From DASYXT01 sp035934555 (GTDB lineage: Bacteria; Verrucomicrobiota; Verrucomicrobiia; Limisphaerales; UBA8199), in NCBI GenBank assembly GCA_035934555.1, contig DASYXT010000096.1, positions 1 through 64,000 of the forward strand: a stretch of 64,000 nucleotides of DNA. Reading direction: 5' to 3'. Under the pieces are notes generated by a model that was not told where the DNA came from, made no database searches, and saw nothing but the letters and a program-made list of their open reading frames with translations. This document shows, in pieces, positions 26,916 to 35,939 of this stretch. The translations under genes were made by a program, and so were the position numbers. Within the stretch, counting starts at the first letter, position 1. The number at the start of each line of letters is the position of its first letter.

Positions 26916-29630
26916 ATGTCGCTGATGGATGCGTTCCTGCTAGACCCGCTTCCGGTGGACGTCTGGCTTGCGCTCCGGACCGACGGCGCGGTGGGCTCGG
27001 GCACACAGGATGACCCATTTGACGGCAGCACAGTGAGCATCCCGGGGCCCACCGTCTCTTCAATCACAGCACCAAGCGCCCCAGGCCAACCACCTGGGCT
27101 GACAGCAATCGTTACCACCTCGTCAAGCCACGGCTTCCAAAACGGTGCGCTGGTTCTGATCGACGGAGCCGACGAGGGACCGTCCTATTCACCCGCTTAC
27201 TCCAAATACTACAATGGCACCTTTGTTATCACGGTCCTGACGTCCACCACGTTTTCGTACCAGATGATTGGAGCACCGAGCACCTCTCCGGCCAGCGGCA
27301 CGATCACCTGCCGCCTGGATCCTTACCGGTTCGATGCGGTCATGTACTCGTTCCAGAGCAGTGTGTTGCCGGTTACCGTCCATTTGGGGCCGGGGACGTT
27401 TCAGACCAAGGGCTACACGCCGACGGTTGGGGACATGCCGAACCTGGGTGCCTCCTGGACCCCGCCCACCGCCGGCATGAAGATTCTCGGTTCGGGAATC
27501 AATGTCACAACCTTGCAGCTTGTCCGGGCGGTGGTTGGCGATTCAGGCAACGACTATTTTGCCATCGGCGGCCCGTACAACCTCTCGGTCAGCGCCTTCG
27601 AAGCCGCCGATTTCACCGTGGACTGCAATATGGCCGGTCAGCCCTCGCAAACAACCACTTGCGCGGCCATTGCCATCGGCGGCAACCATGTTCGTTTGCG
27701 CCGCATCCGGGCCATTAACTTCGGCACGCAGTGCGTCCTCACCTCCACAGAGTGCTTCGCTTTGGCCAGTGGCGGTCTTTTCCCGGTGGAAAGCGAACCA
27801 CGGCAAGGAATCGATTGCATCATCGAGGATTGCATCGTCGAGCAACCCTCATTCAATAATACAGTCGAGACCACCTGCATTGGCCTCGGCGGCAGTGAAA
27901 ACGATGGCGATGGCCGGATGAACTTTATTCTGGCGCCGGCCATACGCCGGTGCCACGTCAACTGCGAATATCGGGACAGGCCGGTGCCCATCGCCAGCCT
28001 CACGATTTCCGCTGGGGTGGCGACGGTCACCACAAGCCTCCCTCACGGCCGGGCGGCGAACGATTGGGTGCGTATCAGCGGCGCTGAGGTCAACGGCAAC
28101 ACCAACAACTCTTTCAACGGAGCCTACAAGATTTCCAACGTCTCGACGTATACATTTCAGTACACTCCGAACCCATCGCAAACTACTGCCCCAACTGGCG
28201 GGGATATGTGGGTCGGACGTTGGCCAAGCTTGCCCAATGGAATCGTGGGCATTTCAGGAAGTGGCACCGTTACCGTTCAAACGGCGGCCCCTCACTTCCT
28301 TGCCCCGGGGAGCACCGTACAGATCGGCGGAACGACCCCTGGGGACTACGGCGGCGCTTATCAAGTCAACGTCATCCCCACCAGCCCCACTGGCCAGGCT
28401 TACGAATTTACCTACACCCCAAGCGGCAATCCGGGGTGGATCTCCGGCGGCTTCATTGGCGTTTCGTTTTTCGTCCTGACGGGCGGGGGCAGCACTGCCT
28501 CGGTGGTTGAAGGCAATATTGTACTCAATGCCAAGTACGGCGGCCCGCATCACGACACCTTTACCACCCGCGACCAAACCGTGCGCAACAATTACTTCCG
28601 GGCCGTGATGACTGGTTCGGATGAGGACCTGGAAACCCTAAGTTACAGCAGGACGACCGGGGTGGTTCCACTCGCCTCGGTGTATAACGGTGGCAGCGGC
28701 TCCATCGCGACTGCGACCACAAAGACGGGATATGGGAATCATGGGTTTGTCGCGGGCAACTCGGTCGTGATTTCCGGGGCCAGCGGCTCGGATGGGGAAC
28801 AGTACTACAACAGTCCTCTAGACGCCAACGGCGTGCCTAAAGCCTGGACCGTCTTGGCTAGTCCGGCCCCCACAGCCACAACGTTTGCGTACGACCTAAG
28901 CCAGTGGGAGACGAGCTTTCCCACTGCGGAGGCCACAAACGCTTCATACGTGCCGCCGGACAACCAGCGATTGCTGTACTCGTTGACCTATGACCCCACG
29001 ACGCTAATTGCGACAGCCACGGTAGACCCAAACCTTTTCTCAAATGGCCACGGTCTTTCTATTGGAGACGCGGTTCTCATCAGCAAGGCCCCCATGGCGG
29101 TCAACGCTTACAACGGGAGATTTATTATCACGTGGGTCTCGGCTAGCCAGTTCCAATATCAGCTCACGAGCAATCCGGGAGCGAACTCCACGGCTGGCTA
29201 TTACGGTAGGGTTTGGCAGACGCACAATATGGCGCTCGAAGCGAATATCCTCGAACTCATCCCGACGCCTTCGGCCCAGGCGCAACCAATTGCTCTGAAC
29301 TTCGGCTCGCCCCCGGCTGGTTCCCCCCCAATCTTCGTGATTTTGCTCGCTCGGAGGAACGTGGTCAGGCACGTTGACGGGCTGACCGATTCCGGGGGTT
29401 ACGCGGCGCTCGCCATTTCGGTGGTTGGCTGCGGCGGTCTTACGGTCGAAGACAACGTCGTGGACCTCCAAGCGACAAATCCCATCGCATATAACCAAAC
29501 GCAGAATGCAGAATTCTTTGCTAATGCGGCTCCAGGTGGCAGCCTTGTGCAGGGATACAACGCGGGGTCGTCGGAGTTGGTCGACGAGATTTCAACCACC
29601 ATTCAAGATGGTCTCCTTCTAGGATTATGA
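26916..29630 (+). CDS. Large right-handed beta-helix-type surface/fibre protein
   Basis: The ATG at 26916 is chosen because GGAG lies 7 bases upstream and the N-terminus (MSLMDAFLLDPLPVDVWLAL) matches the start of the protein at 30603. The open frame upstream overlaps the kinase gene and is a shadow. The 904-residue protein has no signal peptide. After the conserved head (RTDG..GSGT..DPFDGST) it has the landmarks HLGPGTFQTKGY and GMKILGSGINVTTLQL, then many short strands with repeated N/V/I motifs (DCIIEDCIVEQ, VVEGNIVLNAKYGGPHHD, RRNVVRHVDG, GGLTVEDNVVDL) typical of parallel beta-helices. Inserted modules (FVITVLTSTTFSYQM, ISNVSTYTFQYT, IITWVSASQFQYQL) look like small repeated beta-domains. 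The exact role is unknown; a phage-tail-spike-like or adhesive fibre is an inference. Confidence 0.75.
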   Translation: MSLMDAFLLDPLPVDVWLALRTDGAVGSGTQDDPFDGSTVSIPGPTVSSITAPSAPGQPPGLTAIVTTSSSHGFQNGALVLIDGADEGPSYSPAYSKYYNGTFVITVLTSTTFSYQMIGAPSTSPASGTITCRLDPYRFDAVMYSFQSSVLPVTVHLGPGTFQTKGYTPTVGDMPNLGASWTPPTAGMKILGSGINVTTLQLVRAVVGDSGNDYFAIGGPYNLSVSAFEAADFTVDCNMAGQPSQTTTCAAIAIGGNHVRLRRIRAINFGTQCVLTSTECFALASGGLFPVESEPRQGIDCIIEDCIVEQPSFNNTVETTCIGLGGSENDGDGRMNFILAPAIRRCHVNCEYRDRPVPIASLTISAGVATVTTSLPHGRAANDWVRISGAEVNGNTNNSFNGAYKISNVSTYTFQYTPNPSQTTAPTGGDMWVGRWPSLPNGIVGISGSGTVTVQTAAPHFLAPGSTVQIGGTTPGDYGGAYQVNVIPTSPTGQAYEFTYTPSGNPGWISGGFIGVSFFVLTGGGSTASVVEGNIVLNAKYGGPHHDTFTTRDQTVRNNYFRAVMTGSDEDLETLSYSRTTGVVPLASVYNGGSGSIATATTKTGYGNHGFVAGNSVVISGASGSDGEQYYNSPLDANGVPKAWTVLASPAPTATTFAYDLSQWETSFPTAEATNASYVPPDNQRLLYSLTYDPTTLIATATVDPNLFSNGHGLSIGDAVLISKAPMAVNAYNGRFIITWVSASQFQYQLTSNPGANSTAGYYGRVWQTHNMALEANILELIPTPSAQAQPIALNFGSPPAGSPPIFVILLARRNVVRHVDGLTDSGGYAALAISVVGCGGLTVEDNVVDLQATNPIAYNQTQNAEFFANAAPGGSLVQGYNAGSSELVDEISTTIQDGLLLGL

Positions 29631-30598
29631 AGGAGAACTTAATACGTCCGACGAGGTTGCTTCTGCTGTTTGCATTGCTTACTGCGGTGATGGAATGCTG
29701 CCAATGGTGCCGAGCGGAATCGTTTGTGCTTGCGCCTACGCCGGGAACAACCTACCTCTCCAATGCGCTGCCTTTTCTGGTAAAGGATTCGGGCTACCCT
29801 TCGTTGCGGTACCAGCAGGTTTATAATTCCTCCCTATTCACAAATGTCGACCCGGCCTGCATTTACGTGACTACGATGACGTTCTACCTCGACTTCTACG
29901 GCCAGGGAGCCCAGTACTGGGTCGTCACCAATATGCAGATCAGTCTGTCCACCACCAGCAATCGTGCGGATCACTTGAGCCCGGTCTTCTCCGAAAACGT
30001 CGGTGCTGATGACACGGTAGTTTTCGGTCCTGGCTCATTCTACTTCCCAGGAGGCAGCGCAGGTGACAGCCAGGAGGTCCCGTTCACACGACCGTTTCGA
30101 TATGATCCTACCCACGGAAACCTGCTGCTTGATGTCCGGATTTTTGTAAGTATTGGGGCATTTGATTCTAGGTACCCCACTTTTGAGGCCTACAGCTCGA
30201 CAACCGACCAGTGCTCTCGTGTTTGGGCACCGGCTGTTAACTCGCTCATGGCCACCAACCTTGACAGCATAGGGTTGTTCACGACTATACAATTGAGCCC
30301 CATCCCATCGCTTACGGCCCAATTCTTCCCAGCGTACGGAAGCCTGTCTAACATCACGCAGATCACCTGGCCTCCGCAGCCGAGCGTTTTTCGACTGCAA
30401 AGAAGCGACCGGCTCGGGCTGGGAGCCAACTGGAGGTTTGTGACCAACGGCATTTCCGGCTCACTTATAACTGTAACCAACAGCTCTGCCGGCACCGCCG
30501 GCTTTTACCGGCTGATTTGGACGAATGGATATGGAGCCGCCGCTCGATGTGGTGGCCCTCCAGCCGCCACGTCGCCCCCACAACCTTTTCCAAGGTGA
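29627..30598 (+). CDS. Secreted protein of unknown function
   Basis: The start codon overlaps the preceding stop (ATGA), so the gene is translationally coupled to the beta-helix gene. The 323-residue product has an N-terminal signal peptide (RPTRLLLLFALLTAVMECC...RAES). A body of beta-rich sequence without a domain I recognise follows, then a final segment (SVFRLQRSDRLGLGANWRFV...AGFYRLIW) like the terminal beta-sandwich found in many verrucomicrobial secreted proteins. The last 25 residues are proline/alanine-rich. It differs from its neighbours in having a signal peptide, so it may be an unrelated insertion in the operon or an exported partner. Confidence 0.6.
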   Translation: MKENLIRPTRLLLLFALLTAVMECCQWCRAESFVLAPTPGTTYLSNALPFLVKDSGYPSLRYQQVYNSSLFTNVDPACIYVTTMTFYLDFYGQGAQYWVVTNMQISLSTTSNRADHLSPVFSENVGADDTVVFGPGSFYFPGGSAGDSQEVPFTRPFRYDPTHGNLLLDVRIFVSIGAFDSRYPTFEAYSSTTDQCSRVWAPAVNSLMATNLDSIGLFTTIQLSPIPSLTAQFFPAYGSLSNITQITWPPQPSVFRLQRSDRLGLGANWRFVTNGISGSLITVTNSSAGTAGFYRLIWTNGYGAAARCGGPPAATSPPQPFPR

Positions 30599-30602
30599 TT
30601 TC

Positions 30603-32162
30603 ATGTCTCTACTCGATGCACTTCTCCTGGATCCCGTTCGAACGAATATCTGGATTGCCGTTCGGACGGACGGGCGCGCTGGTTCAGGTACGCTTAATGA
30701 CCCTTATGACGGCAGCACGGCCACGAAGTTCGATGCCGTGATGAGTTCTTTGTCCCAATACACTCGAGTCCATTTAGGCCCGGGAACATTCCAGACCAAC
30801 GGGTACGCCGACGGAGTTGGCGGTGGATGGCAGCCGCCGATTGGAATGAAAATTGTTGGGTCAGGAATTGACGTCACGATTCTCCAGCTCGCCGGGTCAG
30901 CTTCTGCTGCGCATTTCTACGCAATAGGTCACGCTCTCACGACGGGCAGTTCTCCGAATTCAATCGACTTTTTCGAAGTGTCGGACCTCACGGTTGACTC
31001 CAATCTTGGAGCGTTTTCCGCAGGATCCGCTGCGGCCGGGGCGGTTAGGGTTATGGGAAATCACGCCAAGATACGGCGGATTCGGGTCAAGAATTGGGGG
31101 ACCAAGTCGACGAGCAGACCCTGCTTTGTGGCAGCGGTAATTACCGCGAACCCCGGTGTCACGGGCGGTTTGAATGGTGTTGAGGACTGCGGGATAGAAG
31201 GGTGCATCGCGGATACACCCTACAGTATCAGCAACACTGGACCCGTAACGATTTTCCATGCGGGCGGCATCGAGACTGCCAGCGAGAATGTGACCGGTTA
31301 TGGGGTCGCCCCCTACATACGCAATTGCTTCGCCGACGCTGGTCAAACGCCGCCCTCGGCCGTGATCGAGATACAGGGCCTTTCGATTGCCTGGTGCAAG
31401 GCCGGAATCGTCGAGGGTAACCAGATGCACAACATGACCTATGGGGGTCCCTTCCAACAGACAACGAGTGCCCAAGATATTATCGCCCGAAACAACTGGT
31501 GCAGGAACGTCAATAAAGGCGTCGTGCTTGGGAGCATGGGAGCTTCGCGCGGATCCGGCGCACTTAGCGTTACGGCTGGAGTTGCGACTGTAGGCCTCAC
31601 TAACAGCCAACTGGCGGTCGGTGACATCGTTGTACTGAGCTCGTCATCGGGCGGTGGCATCTTCAATGGGATAGTCGTTACCGTTGCAAGTGTGAACTCG
31701 AGTCAGTTTACATTCAACACTACCCTCTCTGGAGCTGATACAGTCACCGTGTACAAGGTCTTTGGCGTGACTGAAAGCGTCCTCATTGAAGGAAACACGG
31801 TTGAGCTCGCAACTGCAACAACTGGCGTACTCATAGGGATCCATAACCAGGATTTCGCAGCAACTGGGGTTCTCCAAGGCACACCACCTGCCTACGTGTT
31901 CCAAGATGTCATTGTTCGCGATAACAAAGTGCGGTACTTGGACGGCACGCCGCCTGCGCCTGGATACGTGGGCTACGGCATCCAGGTAAATAGTGCGGCG
32001 AACCTGATCGTTCGGAACAATGTCGTTGATTCGGAGCCGGCGAACCCGATCCGCAATAACAGGTGCGGGTCGGTTACGTACTTCAATGATTTAACCTCAA
32101 ACGGAACTTTGATTCAGGGATTTAACGCCGATACCAATACTATTGAGTGCCGTATAATATAG
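30603..32162 (+). CDS. Second beta-helix-type fibre protein, 3' end cut by IS630 insertion
   Basis: The ATG at 30603 follows AAGGTG by 5-6 bases. The 519-residue product is a shorter paralogue of the protein at 26916: MSLLDALLLDP head, RTDG.AGSGT.NDPYDGST, FDAVMSSL, HLGPGTFQTNGY, GMKIVGSGIDVTILQL, FFEVSDLTVDSN, GNHAKIRRIRVKNWGTKS, GIVEGNQMHNMTYGGP, NNWCRNVNKGV, VIVRDNKVRYLDG, NLIVRNNVVDSEPANPIRN, a parallel beta-helix pattern. It lacks a signal peptide. Its last codons and stop (TAG at 32160-32162) come from the left end of an IS630-type element. The tail expected from the family (YDELSTEADDALLMGFFNRK) is still present beyond the element at 33242-33301. The protein is therefore truncated by about 25 residues and may or may not work. 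Confidence 0.72.
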   Translation: MSLLDALLLDPVRTNIWIAVRTDGRAGSGTLNDPYDGSTATKFDAVMSSLSQYTRVHLGPGTFQTNGYADGVGGGWQPPIGMKIVGSGIDVTILQLAGSASAAHFYAIGHALTTGSSPNSIDFFEVSDLTVDSNLGAFSAGSAAAGAVRVMGNHAKIRRIRVKNWGTKSTSRPCFVAAVITANPGVTGGLNGVEDCGIEGCIADTPYSISNTGPVTIFHAGGIETASENVTGYGVAPYIRNCFADAGQTPPSAVIEIQGLSIAWCKAGIVEGNQMHNMTYGGPFQQTTSAQDIIARNNWCRNVNKGVVLGSMGASRGSGALSVTAGVATVGLTNSQLAVGDIVVLSSSSGGGIFNGIVVTVASVNSSQFTFNTTLSGADTVTVYKVFGVTESVLIEGNTVELATATTGVLIGIHNQDFAATGVLQGTPPAYVFQDVIVRDNKVRYLDGTPPAPGYVGYGIQVNSAANLIVRNNVVDSEPANPIRNNRCGSVTYFNDLTSNGTLIQGFNADTNTIECRII

Positions 32163-32167
32163 TGACA
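32154..32167 (+). repeat. Left terminal inverted repeat of the IS630 element (with TA)
   Basis: ATAATATAGTGACA; its exact reverse complement occurs at 33213-33226. The TA at 32155-32156 is the target duplication. Confidence 0.8.
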
Positions 32168-33223
32168 CACTGTGGGTTTGGTGCTAGTCTTTGGGCATGG
32201 GCAACCCAAAAGGCGTAAAACGCGATTTCGACAGCTTGGAACGGCGGCGACTCAAGGCTGCCAGCCTCTTTGACCGGGGCCTCAGTCAGGGGGAGGTGTC
32301 CCGACAACTTGGGGTTCACCGCCAATCGGTCAGTCGATGGCACCAAGCGTGGAGAAAGCAAGGCACCAAAGCGCTCTTTAAGGCTGGCCGGGCCGGTCGC
32401 AAAGCGCGGTTGCAGCCCTCTCAACTGGAGCAATTGAGTTGTGGATTGAAAGAAGGCCCCGAGGTCTTGGGCTATGGCACCAGCCTGTGGACGGCCTGGC
32501 GCGTGGCTGACCTGATCGAACGACAAACGGGGCAGAAGTTTCATCCCGGACATGTGTGGCGAATTCTGCGCTCTTTGGGTTGGAGTTGCCAACGCCCTGT
32601 CGGCCGGGCCACGCAGCGCGACGAGCCGGCTATCCGCCGGTGGAAACGGGTCCGCTGGCCGGAACTAAAAAAAAAGCCCGGCAAGAGCGGCGCACGATAG
32701 TGTTTGTGGACGAGAGCGGCTTGAGCGAACGGCCGCACCGCGTTCGCACCTGGGCTCCTCGCGGCCAGACTCCGGTATTGCAGTATTCATTCAATTGGAA
32801 GTGCCTTTCGGCCATCGCCGGAATCACCATCTGGAGCTTCTATTTCCGCCTGTTTCCGGGAAGCATCAAAGCGCCTCAACTGATCGAGTTCTTGGAACAC
32901 CTCCAGCGACATATTAGCTCCAAGCTGCTGGTCATTTGGGATGGGCTGCCAGCGCATCGTAGCCGGGCGGTACGTGAATTTGTGGCCGGCTTGGATGGTC
33001 AAGTCCACCTGGAGTATCTTCCCGCCTACGCTCCGGAACTCAATCCGGTGGAATACATCTGGGGTTATTGCAAACAGCATGAGCTGCCCAATCTCTGCCC
33101 AAAGGACTTCGCTCAATTGACAGGTGCCGCCCGCAGAGCACTGGGCCGGATGCGCCGCCGCCCCACTCTGGTGGAGTCCTTCTGGAAACAGGCGGAACTT
33201 TTCTGAGCCAAATGTCACTATAT
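32157..33223. mobile_element. IS630-family insertion sequence
   Basis: About 1067 bases. Inverted ends ATATAGTGACA (32157-32167) and TGTCACTATAT (33213-33223) are flanked by TA dinucleotides at 32155-32156 and 33224-33225, the target duplication typical of IS630/Tc1-mariner elements. Matching continues outward through the TA to 32154 and 33226. The transposase occupies nearly the whole element in two overlapping frames. It interrupts a beta-helix gene. Confidence 0.85.
32197..33206 (+). CDS. IS630 transposase, two frames joined by a -1 frameshift
   Basis: The first frame (ATG 32197, or TTG 32191, to 32700) carries a helix-turn-helix (LFDRGLSQGEVSRQLGVHRQSVSRWHQAW) and a second winged-helix part (GYGTSLWTAWRVADLIERQTG). 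The second frame, -1 relative to it and open to TGA at 33204-33206, carries the DDE core: FVDESGLSERP (first D), VIWDGLPAHRS (second D), and the E in LPAYAPELNPVEYIWGYCK. The frames overlap across a run of nine A (32667-32675). Ribosomal slippage there would give one product of about 335 residues, as known for several IS630 elements. The whole element looks intact, so it may be active. Confidence 0.85.
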
Positions 33224-33226
33224 TAT
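33213..33226 (-). repeat. Right terminal inverted repeat of the IS630 element (with TA)
   Basis: TGTCACTATATTAT, the exact reverse complement of 32154-32167. The TA at 33224-33225 is the target duplication. Confidence 0.8.
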
Positions 33227-33304
33227 GCGGACATCAGTAGCTATGACGAGCTCTCAACCGAAGCTGACGATGCTCTGCTCATGGGATTTTTCAACCGAAA
33301 GTGA
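33224..33304 (+). pseudogene. Displaced C-terminal tail of the interrupted beta-helix gene
   Basis: One frame reads YADISSYDELSTEADDALLM and then GFFNRK followed by TGA at 33302-33304. The Y-D-E-L-x-T-E-A-x-D-A-x-x-x-x-F motif resembles the natural end of this beta-helix family (compare VDEISTTIQDGLLLGL at the end of the first paralogue). If the element and one TA are removed, the tail is one base out of frame with the upstream part. An additional single-base change, or a different original boundary, must be assumed. Confidence 0.6.
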
Positions 33305-33328
33305 ACATCAAAAAACCAAGGAATCAAA

Positions 33329-33658
33329 ATGGCTATACAAGTATTATCCCTGGGAAGTGGGCAATTGAGCACAACCTCCCAGAGCAACCTGTACACGTCA
33401 CCAACATCGCCATCGCTGACAACCGTGGTGAAGAACATTAGCCTAGTAAACGTGAGTAGCTCGCCTGTGACCGTCAACCTTTACTTCAAGCCGAACGGTG
33501 GCTCGGTCCGCCGAATCGCGCCGCAGAACATGAGTTTAGCGGCAGGTGCACTCGCGATTGAGGACCAGGAGGTGACGATGGGCGCCGGGGATCAGATTCT
33601 CGGCGACGCAAGTGCAGTTAGCGCGGTCGATTGGGTCATGAGTGGTATTCAGAGGTGA
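33329..33658 (+). CDS. Small beta-rich protein resembling phage tail-associated proteins
   Basis: A good site (AAGGA, 33318-33322) precedes the ATG. The 109-residue product has no signal peptide or membrane segment. The pattern VVKNISLVNVSSSPVTVNLYFKPNGGS ... GALAIEDQEVTMGAGDQILGDAS ... VDWVMSGI looks like a small beta-sandwich of the kind found among phage tail/virion accessory proteins, but I do not recognise a named family. It lies between the beta-helix gene and the glycine-rich gene on the same strand with only 7 bases to the next start, so it belongs to the same operon. Confidence 0.6.
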   Translation: MAIQVLSLGSGQLSTTSQSNLYTSPTSPSLTTVVKNISLVNVSSSPVTVNLYFKPNGGSVRRIAPQNMSLAAGALAIEDQEVTMGAGDQILGDASAVSAVDWVMSGIQR

Positions 33659-33665
33659 GGTCGTC

Positions 33666-34637
33666 ATGAGAACCACAGACACGCAGGGAAGGACGATTAT
33701 TCTGGAGCGCAGTTTCCTCGAGACGGGGATGTTCGGGGACGGGTCGGATGGCGGGGCCACATTCGACGGAACCGCGACGTTCTCCTTCGCCAGTAAGAAC
33801 GGGTCGGTCTATACCCTTACTCGGTCAATTTTTTGCGGCAGCATAACCGTGAACAGCGGTGTCACTATCCAGACGGCAGGGTTTAAGATCTTTTGCACTG
33901 GGACCCTAACAAATAAGGGGACGATCACGAATGCGGGAGCAACCGGCGGTTCCGGGGTCGGCTCAAGCAGCGGCTCGGGTGGGTCGGCGGTTGCGGCCGC
34001 CGAACTAGGCGGGTCGGTGGGGGGAGGGGCCGGAGCGCCCGGCGGCAGCAGCAGCGTGGCGCCGGCTCAGAACGGGTCCTCGGTTTCGGTGGCCATGGGA
34101 GCGGGCGGCGGGGGAGGAGGGTCGGGTGGCTCGGCTACTGGAGGTGCTGGTGGAAACCCAGGCAGTGGCGGAGCGATCACCAGCAGCCGGCCCCTAAGAG
34201 CTCTGAACCACCACTTAATATCCGGTGTAACCCTCATTTCCGGTGGCGCAGGCGGAGGCGGTGGGGGCGGCGGCAACAACGGAAGCTATCCGGGCGGTGG
34301 AGGTGGTGGGGGAGGAAGCGGCGGAGGTGTGCTAATGATTTTTGCCGCAACCTTGGACAATTCGAGCGGAACGATCACCGCAGCCGGCGGAACTGGAGGG
34401 AGCGGGGCCCAGGGCACGCCCTCTGACAGCGGTACAGGAGGGGGCGGGGGTGGTGGCGGCGGAGGCGTGGTTTACCTCGTGTATAATAGCCTCGTCCCAG
34501 GCGGGCTAAACATTGCTGGCGGCTCTGGCGGCGCTGGCGGCAGCCCCAGCGGCGGAGGTAGCGCCGGCTATGCGGGGTCCCCCGGCGGTTCGGGCACGCT
34601 CCTAAAGTACAACGCGACCCGGAAGCAGTGGGAGTAG
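33666..34637 (+). CDS. Glycine-rich fibre-like protein
   Basis: The ATG at 33666 (MRTTDTQGRTIILERSF) follows GAGG and starts 7 bases after the previous gene; an upstream ATG at 33642 overlaps that gene. The 323-residue protein begins with a beta-rich region (FGDGSDGGATFDGTATFSF, ... SITVNSGVTIQTAGFKIFCTGTLTNKGTI) and then runs into about 220 residues made largely of Gly, Ser and Ala, with short hydrophobic strands (HHLISGVTLISGG, GVLMIFAATLDNSSGTITAAGG, GVVYLVYNSLVPGGLNIAGG) at regular distances. It ends LLKYNATRKQWE. Such proteins are seen as phage tail or surface fibre components. No signal peptide is seen. Confidence 0.68.
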   Translation: MRTTDTQGRTIILERSFLETGMFGDGSDGGATFDGTATFSFASKNGSVYTLTRSIFCGSITVNSGVTIQTAGFKIFCTGTLTNKGTITNAGATGGSGVGSSSGSGGSAVAAAELGGSVGGGAGAPGGSSSVAPAQNGSSVSVAMGAGGGGGGSGGSATGGAGGNPGSGGAITSSRPLRALNHHLISGVTLISGGAGGGGGGGGNNGSYPGGGGGGGGSGGGVLMIFAATLDNSSGTITAAGGTGGSGAQGTPSDSGTGGGGGGGGGGVVYLVYNSLVPGGLNIAGGSGGAGGSPSGGGSAGYAGSPGGSGTLLKYNATRKQWE

Positions 34638-34706
34638 CGCGCTTGAGCAAGGGCCAGAACCGCCTTTGCCTCGCGCCACAGGGCCGCTGAAGCCGAGGCC
34701 AGGCGC

Positions 34707-35939
34707 ATGCCATTGAGTTCAATCTCACCGGAACCAGCAGAAAGCATCCTCAACACCGGAGGGCTCTGTCTGGTGATGGTCGTACGGAACGATGCCCAGG
34801 TGATCACACGCTGTCTGGATTCGGTCAGGCCGATTATCTCCACCTGGGTCATTTGCGATGCTGGATCGACCGACGGCACGCAGGACAAAATCAGAGACAG
34901 TCTGGACGGCATACCGGGAGAACTGCACGTAGTCCCTCGGGTGAACCTCGGACACAACCGCGCGGAAGCCCTGAGGCTTGCATCGGGAAAGGCATCCTAT
35001 CACCTCCTGCTGGATTCAGACATGGCGGTGAACGTGTGCAGTCCACTCGAACACGCCCTCTCGGCGGACTCTTACTTGTTGCGGCAGCAAGGGGACCTGG
35101 AATGCTGGCTCGAATGTCTCCTGAGCGACCGGCATCAATGGCGCTGCGCAGGTTCGGCGCGCCCCTTTTTCCATTCGCGCACAGCCTCTACTCGCCACAA
35201 GCTCGGCAATTTTAGCATCGTTCGCCATCGGGACGCCCCGCGCACTCCCCCGGAAATCCACTGCGAAGTCGAAGCGCTCAAGAGCGAACTTCAACGCGGC
35301 GCGAATGTCGCCCGCTGCACTTTCTATCTGGCCGAATGCTACCGGGAACTCGGAAATCTGCCCCTGGCCATTGAGTATTACGAAACCAGGTCCAAGATGG
35401 CCGGCTGGGAGGAGGAGATATGGTATTCAATTTATCAGGTCGCTCGGTTGCAGCAGCGCCTTGGTATTGCGTGGGTGCTGGTGCTCGATCAATATCTCCG
35501 CGCCTACCAGTTCCGCCCGACAAGAGCAGAACCGCTGTTTCACGTCGCACGCTTCTATCGCCAGAACGCTCAGTATGCGCTGGCGCACATGTTTTCCACA
35601 GCCGGACTCCGCATCCCGCTTCCCGACGACCTTCTGTTTATCGACCGATCGGTCTATGAGTATGGCATGGAATTCGAGCATTGTCTTTCGTGTCAACAGC
35701 TCGGAAAGCAAAAGGAAGCGGCTCACTCCGCCGAACAAATCCTGTCATGCCCCGGCATTCCAGAGGACGTCCGGGTCGCCGCTCAACAGTGCCTCGATCC
35801 GCCTCTCCGGACGCAAGCACTTCTAAATCACCCGCCCAACGGCGCCTCCCGCGAGAGCAGCCGCACCCATCCAAACGGATTCCCGGTCGAGCGCCGTGCC
35901 GCATGTCCACCGATACCTCAAACCCGCCAACCAAGCTGA
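34707..35939 (+). CDS. GT2-type glycosyltransferase with TPR-like tail
   Basis: The 410-residue protein begins with a GT-A nucleotide-sugar transferase fold: LCLVMVVRNDAQVITRCLDSV (about 20-40), WVICDAGSTDGTQ (47-59) and the DxD motif LLLDSDM (about 101-107). It is short of the usual GT2 acceptor half and instead continues into helical repeats from about 205 to 370 (ARCTFYLAECYRELGNLPLAIEYYETR, AEPLFHVARFYRQNAQYALAHMFSTAGL), a TPR pattern. The GT plus TPR arrangement resembles SunS-type enzymes that glycosylate peptides or proteins. The tail overlaps the next gene by 37 bases. In this context the neighbouring fibre proteins are plausible acceptors, but that is inference. Confidence 0.78.
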   Translation: MPLSSISPEPAESILNTGGLCLVMVVRNDAQVITRCLDSVRPIISTWVICDAGSTDGTQDKIRDSLDGIPGELHVVPRVNLGHNRAEALRLASGKASYHLLLDSDMAVNVCSPLEHALSADSYLLRQQGDLECWLECLLSDRHQWRCAGSARPFFHSRTASTRHKLGNFSIVRHRDAPRTPPEIHCEVEALKSELQRGANVARCTFYLAECYRELGNLPLAIEYYETRSKMAGWEEEIWYSIYQVARLQQRLGIAWVLVLDQYLRAYQFRPTRAEPLFHVARFYRQNAQYALAHMFSTAGLRIPLPDDLLFIDRSVYEYGMEFEHCLSCQQLGKQKEAAHSAEQILSCPGIPEDVRVAAQQCLDPPLRTQALLNHPPNGASRESSRTHPNGFPVERRAACPPIPQTRQPS

